Notes: generated by a model from the sequence alone, not told the origin. DNA of 64,000 nucleotides from Rachicladosporium sp. CCFEE 5018 (GCA_002077045.2 KZ111175.1:174477-238476); one strand, 5' to 3'. Shown: positions 12,311 to 22,879, numbered from the stretch's first letter. A program made the numbers and translations.

Positions 12311-12764
12311 CTCATATCTAGCCCCGGATACGGCCCGATGTCATCTCCGTGCAAAAGGTAGGTATTTGGCAGTTGCAATAGAGAGAATGGATGGTGCGGC
12401 GCAGCCTGATGCATGAAGCCCAGCGAATGAGCGTCGACACCGGTTGCCAGGCTGCAGGTACGATTGCACAACATGTGCCTTCTTGCATGTAGATGCGCTT
12501 TTCAAAGATCTGCGAACTTGGATGTTATACCGCAGTGTAAAGACCTTGACCAAGGCACGAAATTGAGAAAGGCCTCTCTTCGAATCTATAAGATGTGTTA
12601 ACGTCGAAACGGTGGAGATTGGTTTTCACCGGCTGTGTGAAGTATTCGTACATTCAGATACATTATCTGTCTCTTTCCGTCTTCAACGCCAAACACCATC
12701 GCATCCCATCGTGACATTTGTACACCCTGATTTGACATACGAAAATATCCCCTCTTTTCCACGA
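12311..12764. other. Intergenic spacer between HET and membrane-protein genes (copy B)
   Basis: Upstream of the HET gene start and downstream of the DUF3112-like gene. It is almost identical to 60797-61250. A 70-codon ORF here is the same in both copies but begins with TTG and lies in the HET leader, so I do not call it. Confidence 0.5.
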
Positions 12765-14182
12765 CTATGCTGTCTCCGTCCTCGAACTCGCCCTCGTCCC
12801 CACAGGACTATAATTATCCGTAAACCTGCTAACAGGCCGTAGCGCCCACTTCCCACTCTTGGGATCCCAGCCCATCTCCGCCTCAACGCCCTCAATTCCC
12901 ATGTCCCCGCCCACAGGATCCGAGCTATTCCTCTCTTCAAAAGCCGGGTACGGCTCAATCTGGATGCCATCCTCGCCCAAGGCCATGGCGACATTTTCGC
13001 GGGATACGCCGCCCCAAGAGACGCGGGAGGAGTGTGCGAGCGATGTGCGGCTGCCACCCCAGGAGACGCGCGAGTTCCGCGCGGTGCCCCAGCCGCTTGC
13101 TGTGCTGCCTGTGAGATGGCGGAGCGAATCGCGGTTGCCCAGGTTGCGATTCTTTTCGTTTCCTGGCTCGCCTGCGAAGACGAAGCCGCCACCGTAGGAG
13201 AACGGGCCCTTGGCACCATCGGGGATGATGAAGCGTTTGTCTATGCGGGTCGCGAGCCAAAAGAGCGAGACGCCGATTTCGATCGTGAAGTTGAAGGCGT
13301 AGAAGGCGCCGCGGGAGAAGTACCAGGGTCCTGGGACTGGGCGGGCTGGCAGGCCGCCGGAGTAGAGCGGTGTTGGGGGAAGCCAGGTGGTGCCTGCGCG
13401 GTAAGAGGCGCCTAGGGTGAGGAAGAAGGCGGAGATTACGACTATGATTATTTTGGCGCGCAGGGAGCCTTGGCCGAATTTGTCGACTGTCTGGGTATGC
13501 TTGATCTTAGGATGGGCGCGGATTGCCGTGGAGATCGCTAAGGCGGGTATAGGGAGGAAGGCTACAATCGCGTAGAAGGTTGCACCGTAGACTTGGATGT
13601 CGCGGACTGCGATGTGAATCTTTTCGTCCAACGAGTAGAAGCCTAGGATTACTGCGACGATCAGGGCGAGGATTGTAAGCACTACCACCGCAAACAGGAT
13701 CGGCAAAATAACGCTGAATGGTTTCGTCCAGCCGAAGTGAGGGTGTTGGGCGCGGATAATGCGCTGTGTGAAGAAGAGGTTGGAGATGAACAGGATGACC
13801 ACTCCAGCGTAGACAAAGATCATGGCTGCCATCGCCACGCGAATGCTCTGAGGGTGGCACGCCCAGGCGATTCGAAGTGTCGTTGCCAGTACTCGCGTGA
13901 CTGAGAAACCAAAACAGGCGCCGCTAATGCCGAATTTCTTGCCATGTTTGCCGTTGTACTTCAGCAAGAACATGTGCCCGGCGCCGGCTAGAATGAAGAG
14001 AAGGAGGAAGACAGCATTAATGGGTATGTCGGGGATCTTCTCCGGGACCTGGCCCAAGGCCTGTGATGTTGGTCGATAGGGTGGTGCTACAGGCTGTTCT
14101 TCACGTCAATGGCCGTTCTTCCAAATGGCAAAGCTGAGCTCCCACGTACCTGACCACCAGGGATATCAGTCAAGTCCGACAT
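12765..14182 (-). CDS. DUF3112-like seven-helix membrane protein, copy B
   Basis: Exons 14182..14150 and 14093..12765; the 56-nt intron (GTACGT...CAG) is phase 0; 453 aa. The tiny first exon encodes MSDLTDIPGGQ. About seven hydrophobic segments follow (for example INAVFLLLFILAGAGHMFLL and FSVILPILFAVVVLTILALI), then a soluble tail of about 150 residues rich in Ser/Arg/Gly. The pattern 'VP-DIPIN-VF', then 'GFS-TR--ATTLRIAWA-HP', matches my memory of the fungal DUF3112 family, which has no established function. The copy at 59379 has identical exon and intron lengths and about seven amino-acid changes, mostly conservative in the membrane segments. The length and substitution pattern suggest both copies are functional. 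Confidence 0.8.
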
Positions 14183-15904
14183 AGCTAGGCGATGCGGACG
14201 TCGCCAAGGATCACGCACAACACATATACGAACGAAGAGAATTACAAGGTGAGGTCTGGAAACGAAGCCGCGACAGTGGTGTGGAGCGCGTCACATAGCG
14301 GAGGGCGATCAGCCTTGTTTGCCGTGCCATCATCTGGGTAGACGGGCTAGCAAGTCGGCGTGTCGGTGGTTGGAGTGAGGTGATGTGCGCCGTTGGAGAC
14401 CCGCGATCTGCTCCGCAAGATCGCAGCTCATCCCTGTCGTAACCCTGTTCAAGTGGCTGAAAGAGGAATCGCACTGGCTCGGAATAGATGGGCTTGGCGT
14501 GTCAATGGATTCTTGATGACGATCTTGATTCTGCTGTTTGATGGGACTGACCATGAGACCTTGATGGCACGATCGTACGGTGGCATAGCAGATTCTCCAG
14601 TTCCCACCTCGTCTCACCTGCTCTTGTCGATGAATGCGCCATTGTTATTTTCGGTCGAAATGCCCTCTTCACAGCGGCTGACATTGCTAATCTGCCACCC
14701 CTTTGACTAACATGTCGGCGAACCTTGGCACCGATGAAGGATCATAAGCAACGGCTGGAAGCAACTCCGGTGAACTCTCACTGCCAGGCCGTCATTGCTC
14801 ATCTCATAGAACAGACAAATCCCCACACACAATCGTCCCCGTGCTCGAGCATGAGTATCGTACTCCAGCACGATAGCAGGTGGCCGGTCGGATGCTGGTG
14901 AGAGGGATCAGAGACAGATGTGATCTGGAGCAGCCCCAAACCGTTTCCCGCCCTCGACAGGGTCAGAAACTTGAAACACGCCTCCCGCAGCCAACATCTC
15001 GTCAACCGAGACCGTTGGTGGTGAGCACTACACTTCCGGCTCTCTCACCTTATCACACATAAGCTCCAGGGGTATCACTGCTGCACACATCGCGAAATGC
15101 GGGAGAAGCATGCATAGTAGGTAAATCAATGTAGGTAATCTCTCTTCCTCTGTCACCACAAAACATCTCTGCAACACCAAACACCGCGCGGAACCGGACC
15201 AGCTTAAACTCACGACCTGCGACTTCAACCGTACACCCCCAGTTTCAAACCCGCGACGCAGACACCAGCACCGAGACACCCTCAATCCCCAGCCACAAAC
15301 CAGTTCAAAGATCCAGACCCCGAGCAAGTCAGCCTGCACACGCCCTCAGAACAAGCTCAAGCGCTGAACACATCACTAAACACCGCGGAATCTTCGTTCT
15401 CACTGCACGTCACATGACCTAGCTCTTTACTGTTCACGCCACCATGCCTCGCATATCAGAAGGGCACATGCTTCCCGCGTCCTGGCGATGGCGGGACATC
15501 CGCGCTTGGTATAGCGACCACTTCACATCCAGAAGGTCGGACTGGGGCAAAGTCTGAGCATTGCGGCCGAAGAGAGGAGGGTAAAGGAGTGGGGGGACGG
15601 TGTTATGAACATATGCAAGTTGGTAGACGATGGCTCAGGGACAGCTGCGGCTGAGGTGACGGGCGTCGGTGTCGAGGGTTCGATGTTGGTCACTTGAGCG
15701 GACAACATGGATTTTGGGAGTTCGTGGCAAGCTGGAGTCGAGGCGCAAGCATGTGGGCGCTGTTATACAGGCTTGAGGGTGGGAATTCGTGAGCATCCTT
15801 CGAGATACAGGTGCACGTGTATAGACCATATGTATCCCAACACCGTCCCTACGCCGTGACTCCTCGCTGCATAAAATCAAGATCCAGACTTTACAGGGGG
15901 CGTC
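14183..15904. other. 1.7-kb intergenic region, DUF3112-like / Vps24 (copy B)
   Basis: Holds the promoter of the membrane-protein gene and the 3' region of Vps24. An ORF of about 100 codons (15339-15028, minus) shares only its last 30 or so residues with the equivalent ORF in copy C (58275-58532), with frame changes before that, so it does not behave like a conserved protein. I see nothing else supportable. Confidence 0.4.
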
Positions 15905-16638
15905 TCAACTCTTCAACGCCTCCAACCTCCCCCTCATTTGCGCCAACATCTCCTCCGGATCCTCCTCCTCCTCCTCCGTAGCCACAGCCTCACTAGGCAA
16001 ACTCGGCACAGCAGGCGCCTTAATCCGATCCTTCAACACCTCCCCAAGCACCTTATCAACCTCCTCCTCAGCCTCCTCATCCTCACCCTCAAGCAACTCC
16101 CCACTCGGCAGCGAATCCTCCACCATCTCCTCGATAATCCCACTCTTGACCAACTCCATGCTCAGCTCCCTCATCGTGCCGGTCAGTTCAGGGAGTTTGA
16201 CGAGAGTATTAACGTCTTTCATTATGCCGGTGCTATTCTTGATACTCCCCTCAATCTTCTTCATCGCAAACGCTTCATTGACCTGCATCCCCACGCTCTG
16301 TAACGTCGCCTTGCTAGTCGCGAGCCGGGACTCCTGTTTTCGCACTCGTATCAACTCGCGGGCGAAGATTCTGGTTTCGGCTGAGGCTTGCTTGGCCTGG
16401 GAGGGGTTCTTTTGCGCGCGCTTGGAGGCCTGCAGGATGAAGGATTTGGTTTTCGATTCGAGGGTGTGGAGGTTTTGGAGGTCGCGATCGAGTTTGCGAG
16501 TGTTGGCGCGGAGGAGGGAGTTGCATTTGCGTTTCTGCGGTGCTGTTAGTTGGGAGGAGGGTGGAGGGAGTGGAGGGGAGGGCGGACTTGTTCTTCTGGG
16601 GAAGGGCCGTAGAAGAAGCGGCGGACTGAGTCGGTCAT
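15905..16638 (-). CDS. VPS24: ESCRT-III subunit Vps24/CHMP3, copy B
   Basis: Exons 16638..16588 and 16534..15905; the intron 16535-16587 (53 nt) is phase 0; 226 aa, the usual Vps24 length. The N-terminus MTDSVRRFFYGPSPEEQKRK matches the family's membrane-binding start (RRFFYGPSPEEQ), followed by a basic helical hairpin, the middle region ending TMRELSMELVKSGIIEEMVE, an acidic linker, and the C-terminal MIM1-type helix EEMLAQMRGRLEALKS that binds Vps4 MIT domains. It acts with Snf7, Vps2 and Vps20 on endosomal membranes in multivesicular-body formation. The intron donor is GTCCGC, a poor fit; the copy at 56938 has GTCAGT. It shares a 460-bp divergent promoter with the p23 gene. Only about two residues differ from the other copy. 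Confidence 0.93.
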
Positions 16639-17098
16639 TGTTGCAGTTGCGGTAGGGTCTCTTGCCTTATCAGGCGTGGATCAGGTCTTGCCGCAAGATC
16701 ATCTCATGTGTGTCAATGTCGATGCCTCACTCGCATACGACGAGCTGCATGGAGCGCAATGTCTTGGCAAGGCTCGTCTCAGTGACGTCTGTTTGCTCTG
16801 TGGGGTTGCTGGGAGCAATTTCATAAGGCAAACCTCAACTGGAGCTATACTACACAACTAAAGCAGCATATCCTGCTAAATCACAAAGCAAATAGGTAAG
16901 CATGAGGCGCTCTGCCTATAGCAACAACGTCCCACATCTGGTAAAGCTAGTACTGACCGCCTCGCAGTATTGCGGCTGAAAGACTGCATTTTCCACTGCA
17001 TTCGAAGCAGTTCGAATTTGAACAAACGGGCTGCATATACCTCCAGCCTCGCATCAACATCAACACTCTCTTAGCACATCACATACAACACATCAACC
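16639..17098. promoter_or_regulatory. Divergent promoter region Vps24 / p23 (copy B)
   Basis: About 460 bp between two start codons facing away from each other, conserved with 56480-56937. A symmetric AGCAGTTCGAATTTGAACAAACGG-like palindromic patch (around 17008-17030) contains TTCGAA and TTTGAA. No TATA box is obvious. The span must contain both promoters. Confidence 0.5.
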
Positions 17099-17975
17099 AT
17101 GGAGCAACCAAAGGATACTACCGACGCCAAGTTCGCGGGCAGCTCGACCATCACCCCAGAGGGTATGCCGTACCAGCCCGTCCACCTCAACCCCATATCA
17201 AGATACTAACAAAATGTACAGTAACATGGGCCCAACGCAGCTCCACCTCCGAGCCCGAAAAGAACCACATCTTCCTCGCCATCATGGTCCCCGACGTCTC
17301 GCCCTCCGACATCAAACTCGACATCAAAGCCGACAGCCTGACCTTCACCGGTTATAGCCAGAGCAAGAAAGCAAACTACCACGTCGAGCTGCAGTTCTTC
17401 AAGGAGATCGACCCCAGCGCGAGCAAGACGCACCATTCCGCGCGGGCGGTGGAGTTTGTTCTGCAGAAGAAGGACCTCGAGGAGGAGTACTGGCCGCGTC
17501 TGCTGAAGGATAAGGCGAAGGTGCACTTCTTAAAGACGGACTTTGATAAGGTGGGCCATCCTACTTCCTCAACCTATCGGGCCAGCGTATACTTACAGGT
17601 TCACAGTGGGTCGACGAGGACGAGCAAAACGAAGTCAACGAAGACGACGACTACATGTCCCGCATGGGCGGCATGGGAGGCGGCGCCGGTGGTATGCCAG
17701 GCGGCATGGGTGGTATGGGCGGCATGGGAGGCGACGGCGGCTTCGGCGGCATTGACTTCAGCAAGCTCGGCGGCATGGGCGGCGGGGATATGGGTGACAT
17801 GGGTGACATGGGTGGTGATGACGATGAGGATGATGACGAGGAGGATGGAGACGACGAGATGCCGGATCTTGCTGGTGGGGAGGAGGGGGCGAAGGGTGAG
17901 GATGCTGCTGCTAGCGCTGGTGCATCGGGGGCTGAGGTGCCGAAGGGGACGGCGAAGATCGAGGAGGTGGAGTAG
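17099..17975 (+). CDS. SBA1: p23/Sba1 Hsp90 co-chaperone, copy B
   Basis: Exons 17099..17162, 17222..17550 and 17607..17975; introns of 59 nt (GTATGC...CTAAC...CAG) and 56 nt (donor GTGGGC); 253 aa. The CS domain runs from VTWAQRSSTSEPEKNHIFLA to FLKTDFDKWVDEDE; the WPRL and DFDKWVDEDE motifs are p23 hallmarks and contact the Hsp90 N-terminal ATPase domain. The tail is Gly-Gly-Met repeats followed by an acidic Asp/Glu-rich end. It stabilises the closed ATP state of Hsp90 in the cytosol. The second intron has two possible acceptors 8 nt apart (TTACAG and TTCACAG); only the second restores the WVDEDE frame. The gene converges on the TTC1-like gene. Confidence 0.93.
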
Positions 17976-18558
17976 ATTGCAACCCAGTGAGAGGGGCGTC
18001 AGCTGGAGGTATGATCAGGCGCGAGCAATAGCGCGGAGAGACGACACGCCGCTATACAACGACAGCTAGCTTTGCTATAGTCAGATGATGAGCGTAATAC
18101 CCTGCTGCAATACACAAAGGCGTGTTGACTATCCAGCTCCACAGCTCACTGGTCTTCATCACTCAAGCCGAGCTCCAAATGTGCGTGTAAGCCAACTGTT
18201 ACTCGCTACCATGGTCAATGTGCCCGCTACTGAGGTCGCCGACTCATTCGCAGATCACTACCGTGCCGGTGAACCCACACCCCTATAGTCTCTTTCGAGT
18301 GGAGTGACAGCCCGCTCACTAATCAGAAGATGTAGCTGCGAATACCACGCTGCCGGTGTGATCCTGGAGACAGACGTCAGCGCGTGGACTTGGCGCGAAA
18401 CGAACATTCACGTACTCACTGATGTTGCCACAGCCTATGCGTCAGACACCTCCCAATGAATGACTGGCAGGACAAGCACCAACTACACCCGTAATCTGCT
18501 TTGCCTCAGCTGCAAAGACAAGACTTCTTGGACCACACCAATTGCTTGAGATCTCCAT
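17976..18558. other. Convergent spacer p23 / TTC1-like (copy B)
   Basis: About 580 bp between two 3' ends, nearly identical to 55024-55599. I see no gene in it. Its high identity contrasts with the diverged adjoining TTC1-like coding sequence. Confidence 0.5.
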
Positions 18559-19560
18559 TCACTCCTCCTTCTTCGGATTCTGCTCGAAATTCATACTATA
18601 CCCCCCAGCCTCCCCCTTGACAAACTGGAAATTACTCGTACTTAACCCAAAAGGCTTGAGCAAACTATTTCCCAAACCCTTCAACTTCCCCATCATCTCG
18701 GCCATCTCCCTCGTCTTCGCGTCGTCTAGTCGCGGACCCAGTTCCCTCATCCTGACGATGACGTTTCGATCGTCTGTGGGAGATAGAGATGGGCGGAGAG
18801 ATGGGGTTAAAAGGAGGGAGAGGTCTTCGGAGGCGGATTGTAGGGATGACCAGGTTGCTAGTTGGGTGGACCCTGTGGAGCGGCGGAGGAGGAGCTTGGT
18901 TTGGAGTTTCTTTACTGCGTCTAGGGTTTGGCCGGAGAGCTCGAGAGCGGCGAGACGGGCTTCCAGGGCAGGCGTTACCTCCTCCACTTCATTCGTCTCG
19001 GGCAGAGGACCAGTCTTGTCGTCTCCAGCCTTCGGTTTCGGCACTGGTCTCGGCAGAGGTTCGAGGTTTTCCAGACAATCTAGTCCTTTCGTTGCGGCTT
19101 TGACAGCCGCATCCCAATCCTTGAGTTTAAGGTTACAGGCCGAGATGTTTGACCTCAGGATCGCAAGAGGGTAGTCTAAGTAATTCGGACATAATGCTAG
19201 AGCTTGGTCGTACTGCTGGAGAGCGTTCTCGTAAGATCCGTTGGCGAAGAGAGCGTTGGCTTTGACTTTGAGATCGTTGGACTGGACGAGTAGGGCATCT
19301 TCTTCGTCTTTTGGGAAACGTTCGGGAGGCGGTGGGATTGCTGTTTGAGATTCCTCGGCAGGGACCGGAGAGGATGCTGGTTTGGGATCTTTGCCTAGTC
19401 GTGGTGGATGCTCTCGTTTCGGCTGTGGTGGCGTTGGCTGGGATGCGATTCCAGATGTTTCCTCGTCTGGGGAATGGTAGGCTTCATCTTCCGAGGCTTC
19501 GATCGATTTGAATGATGCAGCGTCGTCGTCCGAGTTAAGTTCAGTCACCCGTTCAATCAT
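18559..19560 (-). CDS. TTC1-like tetratricopeptide-repeat protein, copy B
   Basis: Single exon, 333 aa from the ATG at 19560. I chose this start because it is conserved in the other copy (54022, same length); this copy also has an in-frame ATG at 19620 that would add 20 residues and is missing in copy C. The N-terminal third is acidic and disordered. TPR units start at about residue 103 (LKVKANALFANGSYENALQQ) and include YDQALALCPNYLDYPLAILR. The C-terminus MGKLKGLGNSLLKPFGLSTS followed by NFQ...YSMNFEQNP is the signature of the TTC1 family, TPR proteins that in animals bind Hsp90/Hsp70 tails and G proteins. The two copies differ by about one residue in ten, far more than neighbouring genes. 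Confidence 0.85.
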   Translation of the reverse strand: MIERVTELNSDDDAASFKSIEASEDEAYHSPDEETSGIASQPTPPQPKREHPPRLGKDPKPASSPVPAEESQTAIPPPPERFPKDEEDALLVQSNDLKVKANALFANGSYENALQQYDQALALCPNYLDYPLAILRSNISACNLKLKDWDAAVKAATKGLDCLENLEPLPRPVPKPKAGDDKTGPLPETNEVEEVTPALEARLAALELSGQTLDAVKKLQTKLLLRRSTGSTQLATWSSLQSASEDLSLLLTPSLRPSLSPTDDRNVIVRMRELGPRLDDAKTREMAEMMGKLKGLGNSLLKPFGLSTSNFQFVKGEAGGYSMNFEQNPKKEE

Positions 19561-19770
19561 CTCGTTGACTCGTTCGTCTTTGCGTTGATCAGAGGCAGAT
19601 CTCGAAACGACGTGGAGCATGTCTTGATCACATGTCAGACAGCGAAGTGAAGTGAAAGTGACGTAGGGTTAGGGTCTGGCCTTCGATTGAACAGATATTG
19701 AATGTTAATTGACTGGTTTCTTCCGATGTTCAGGAGCAGGCTGCGGTAGGTAGTAGAACTCATCGCCACC
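19561..19770. promoter_or_regulatory. Compact bidirectional promoter with telobox-like motif (copy B)
   Basis: Only 210 bp separate the TTC1-like and XAP5 start codons. TAGGGTTAGGG at 19664-19674 is two telomere-type units (telobox). It is preceded by GAAGTGAAGTGAAAGTGACG. The same arrangement is kept in the other arm (53907-53917, inverted). Telobox-like sites in yeast and fungal promoters are often bound by Rap1/Tbf1-type proteins; which factor binds here is inference. Confidence 0.55.
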
Positions 19771-21014
19771 ATGGCCGACCCTGATCCCAGTTCGTCGATC
19801 CACAACGCTCGCTTCACCGCACAAGCCCACGCCGTCGAGGATACCCTGAAAGAGCAGACAGTCGGGCTAGTGCACCTCTCAGACTTCCGCAAGCGGCGCG
19901 CCGAAGCGCTCGAGCAGTCGCAAGATGGAAGTGGTGCTAGTGGTGCGACGACGCCGGAAGGGCGGTAAGGATGCATAGGGGTGCTCTACGTGTAGGCTGG
20001 ATGCTGACCGCACAAGTACAGTGAGGGGACGCCAAAACCGACTTTCAAGAAACGGGGGAATGGGGTGAAGAAGGCTGTGTTATCGTTTGGGGATGATGAG
20101 GAAGGAGATGAAGGTGGTCATACAAAGGGAGAGACGGTCACGGGCAAGATAAAGCCTGGCAAGGCCGATCTGGACACACCTTCTGCCACTACATCAGGCT
20201 CCGAACTAGACCCCACGATTCTCAAGAAACGCCTGAAAGCCAACGCATCCGCTCCCTTCGTCGCCAAAGCTCTAACCAAGGCTTCCATAGCCAAAGAAGC
20301 AGCACTCAAGGACACCCTCCGGAAAGAGTACATCCAGCTCCAAGAAGTTGTCAAAGCAACCGAGTTCATTTTGCCATTCGTCTTCTACGAGGGCAAAGAC
20401 ATCCCTGGCGGCAAAGTCAGGCTGAAGAAAGGAGACTTCATCTGGCTGTTCCTGGAAAAGGCGCGGAAGCTGGGAGCTGAGCTGGCGGAGACAGGGAAGG
20501 GTCCTGGTGGAGCTGGTGGCAGACGGAGGGAATGGGCTAGAATTTCGGTGGATGATCTGATGATTGTGAGAGGGGAGATGATTGTGCCGCATGTGAGTTG
20601 TCGTTGATCATGTTTCTGTGCTACCTGAGCTGACAGGTCTATCAGCACCTCGACTTCCACCACTTCATCGTCAACGCAGCAGTCGGCTATCATGGCCCAC
20701 TATTCCCATACTCCGCCGATGTAACAACAAGCACGCCTGCCCGTGACCTATCTCGCGCCGATTCGACCTCTCTACCCGCAGGCCTGACCACAGCAGACGA
20801 GCTCCACGCAGTCCCTGCCACCCCGGACGCCGACCTTGAAGGCTTCTCCGACGATCCCGCGATGACAAAAGTCATCGATCGCCGCTGGTACGAGAAGAAC
20901 AAGCACATCTACCCCATGAGCGTATGGGAAGAGTATGATGCCTCCCGCGACTACAGCAAAGGCGGGCGGAAAGACCAGGAGGGCAATGCATTCTTCTTCT
21001 CTTCGAATCGATGA
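19771..21014 (+). CDS. XAP5/FAM50 family nuclear protein, copy B
   Basis: Exons 19771..19964, 20022..20592 and 20646..21014; introns of 57 and 53 nt; 377 aa. The N-terminus has the conserved LSDFRKRRAE segment, then KKAVLSFGDDEE. The XAP5 core contains KEYIQLQE, FVFYEGKDIPGGKVRLKKGD, WARISVDDLMIVRGEMIVPH, HLDFHHFIVNAAVGYHGPLF and the terminal RRWYEKNKHIYPMSVWEEYD, which is the strongest family signature. XAP5 proteins are nuclear and linked to transcription, chromatin or splicing; the fission yeast homologue Xap5 limits spurious transcription. Start 19771 is the first ATG and lies in a tight divergent promoter. The stop lies 44 bp from the stop of the convergent small membrane protein gene. 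Confidence 0.9.
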
Positions 21015-21058
21015 TCTTACTTGACTGGACCTGTGCACCAAGTTCGGACTTTTTGCCT

Positions 21059-21367
21059 TCATCGCAGCCACCACACCAGTAGCACCACCACCAGCCACAG
21101 GAGTAACGACAGCGGATTGAACACCAGCAGTGTGACTGGCGTTGGTCCGATTAGTGCCATGACGACGTTTGTGGCACATCGTTGCTGGTAGCGCTCGATG
21201 CGCTTGGCCCAGGTCTGCGCCTGCGAGGCAAAGTCTTCGAGGGTTGGGGCATCGGTGGTGTCGTACCAGCCTGACGAGCCAGAACGAGAGAGACCAGGTC
21301 GTGCATTAGGCTTGGTAGACCTTGGGGCGACAATTGACAGATTCGCGAGGTTCTCGAAGAGAGACAT
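21059..21367 (-). CDS. Small tail-anchored-like membrane protein, copy B
   Basis: Single exon, 102 aa. The N-terminal 60 residues are polar (MSLFENLANLSIVAPRSTKP, then SRSGSSGWYDTTDAPTLEDF). A coil-like EDFASQAQTWAKRIERYQQR follows, then two hydrophobic stretches, the last ending FNPLSLLLWLVVVLLVWWLR at the C-terminus, as in tail-anchored or hairpin membrane proteins. The equivalent at 52230 has the same length with two conservative changes. I do not recognise the family. The long C-terminal hydrophobic part suggests insertion into ER or Golgi membrane with a cytosolic N-terminus (inference). Confidence 0.7.
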   Translation of the reverse strand: MSLFENLANLSIVAPRSTKPNARPGLSRSGSSGWYDTTDAPTLEDFASQAQTWAKRIERYQQRCATNVVMALIGPTPVTLLVFNPLSLLLWLVVVLLVWWLR

Positions 21368-22879
21368 GGCTTCGGTACGGGTGGTTGTTTGGTCGGATGG
21401 CAGGGCTGACGGGCGATGAATTCAGGTCGTTCGCTTGACAACGGCGGTAATGTTCAGAAAGCGAGATAGAGGAATTGTGAATGCGTTATGAATCATAAGA
21501 TGTGAGGGAATTACTACTCATATCGGGCCCTCCATCCTGACATGTCCCTCCACTCGTCTCACCCACACACCGGAGCCAGCGACGATCACACGCCCCAACC
21601 GTACCGTTCGCAGACCATTATGCTTATCAACACTTACGCATGCGATTAGAAGTAGGTGAATATGAGCAGCAGATGGAGGGGAGTGGATGTTTGCGGTTCG
21701 ATGATTGGCCTGTGCTTTCGATGTGAATGAGCCAATCAGCGAACGGTTGGTATGGGCGTGGAATGCACGGGGATGGGTGTGGTTGCGGCGGCTTGGATGG
21801 GTGTTGGGAACGAGAGGGGTGAAAGATAGGTGGTGGGGTTGATTGCGATGGGTTGTAGGAGCAGAGTCCGAGGTTTGAGAGAGTAATGGTAGGAACGACG
21901 AAAGGAGGGCACGATGGGTTCGGTGTTTTCCATTGTGTGGCGATTTACCTCCGGTCTGTCACTTGCCTACTTCCAGGTTCACTGCCGGTTTGGACATGCC
22001 CAACGCAAAACCCAGATCTCATTCCCGACGATGAGTCGACGTATTGCGCCTTCATCAAACGTGCATCTTGACTCGGTGTAGTCGAGACGATGTTCCTGCT
22101 CTGCCATGAAGCTCTCGAAAGCCGTCTCGGTTGAATATCGCCTCTTAAACATGCATTGTCGGCGACTCAGCGGCAAAGCCTCCTCATCTTGACATCCTGC
22201 TGAGCGACAGCGAATGGAAGTGTGCTCATCATCATGCCTGCCGAGGGTCGGGCTGTCATCGGTATACCATCAACAAACCTGATATCATCGGAACTAGTGA
22301 TGATACTCAAGACCCAGTGTCTAGAAGCGCGAAGAAGACTTCAGATGTATCTAGCCTACGATGAAGTAAAGGTTGAGGGACCTTTGATCCTGGCTGACAG
22401 AGGCAGGCATGTACAAGACTCGGGAAGTCATGAATGGCTCGGTCACTGACCAGTTTGGCACCAATACTGGCTTCAACCCGAATACTCCCCGCAAAGGCAG
22501 ATGTCACCCTGCATGACGAACCAGATATTTCCTCCGATGCCCCAAACCTTCCTGACATCAAGGATCCACGTGGTCTTCTAATTCTACGAACAGCATCATC
22601 GATCATCGGCAGCAAGACCTGTTTGCGACCATTGCCATGACGCGGCACGACGAAACGTTTAAAGTTCACATCTGCCAACTCGGCCTTGGTAGCCGAAAAT
22701 CTAGGCACTGCGCCCGGTTGATCCACTTGGATCAGCTGCTCTTCCAACTCCAACAAGGCAATATGGCGCTAACAGCATCACGTTTGTTTCGTAGCCATGG
22801 CAGCAGAGACAGCGTGCTGGATGTGGCGTCTGCAAACCGGCCATGCCCTGATCTCCGTCAAGGATGAGACAAACGATTG
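21368..22879. other. Upstream region of dehydrin and small membrane-protein genes (copy B)
   Basis: A 1.5-kb divergent intergenic region. Apart from the doubtful ORFs on the minus strand it shows only ordinary sequence. Around 21535-21900 there are pyrimidine/purine-skewed stretches. It matches 50705-52229 with scattered substitutions and indels. Confidence 0.4.
21979..22756 (-). other. Possible poorly conserved gene or its remains (copy B)
   Basis: Two minus-strand ORFs, 22756-22307 (149 codons, from a TTG) and 22176-21979 (65 codons), have counterparts on the plus strand in the other arm (50828-51172 and 51416-51613). The second keeps its length (MPLSRRQCMFKRR... to ...WACPNRQ) but has several non-conservative changes; the first is cut short in the other copy. 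They could be exons of one small gene under weak constraint, a decayed gene, or chance ORFs in the dehydrin upstream region. I found no known domain. Confidence 0.2.

Noticed and set aside
12341..12553. 70-codon ORF identical in protein to 61008-61220
   Set aside because: It starts with TTG and the surrounding DNA is equally conserved, so the identity says nothing about coding.
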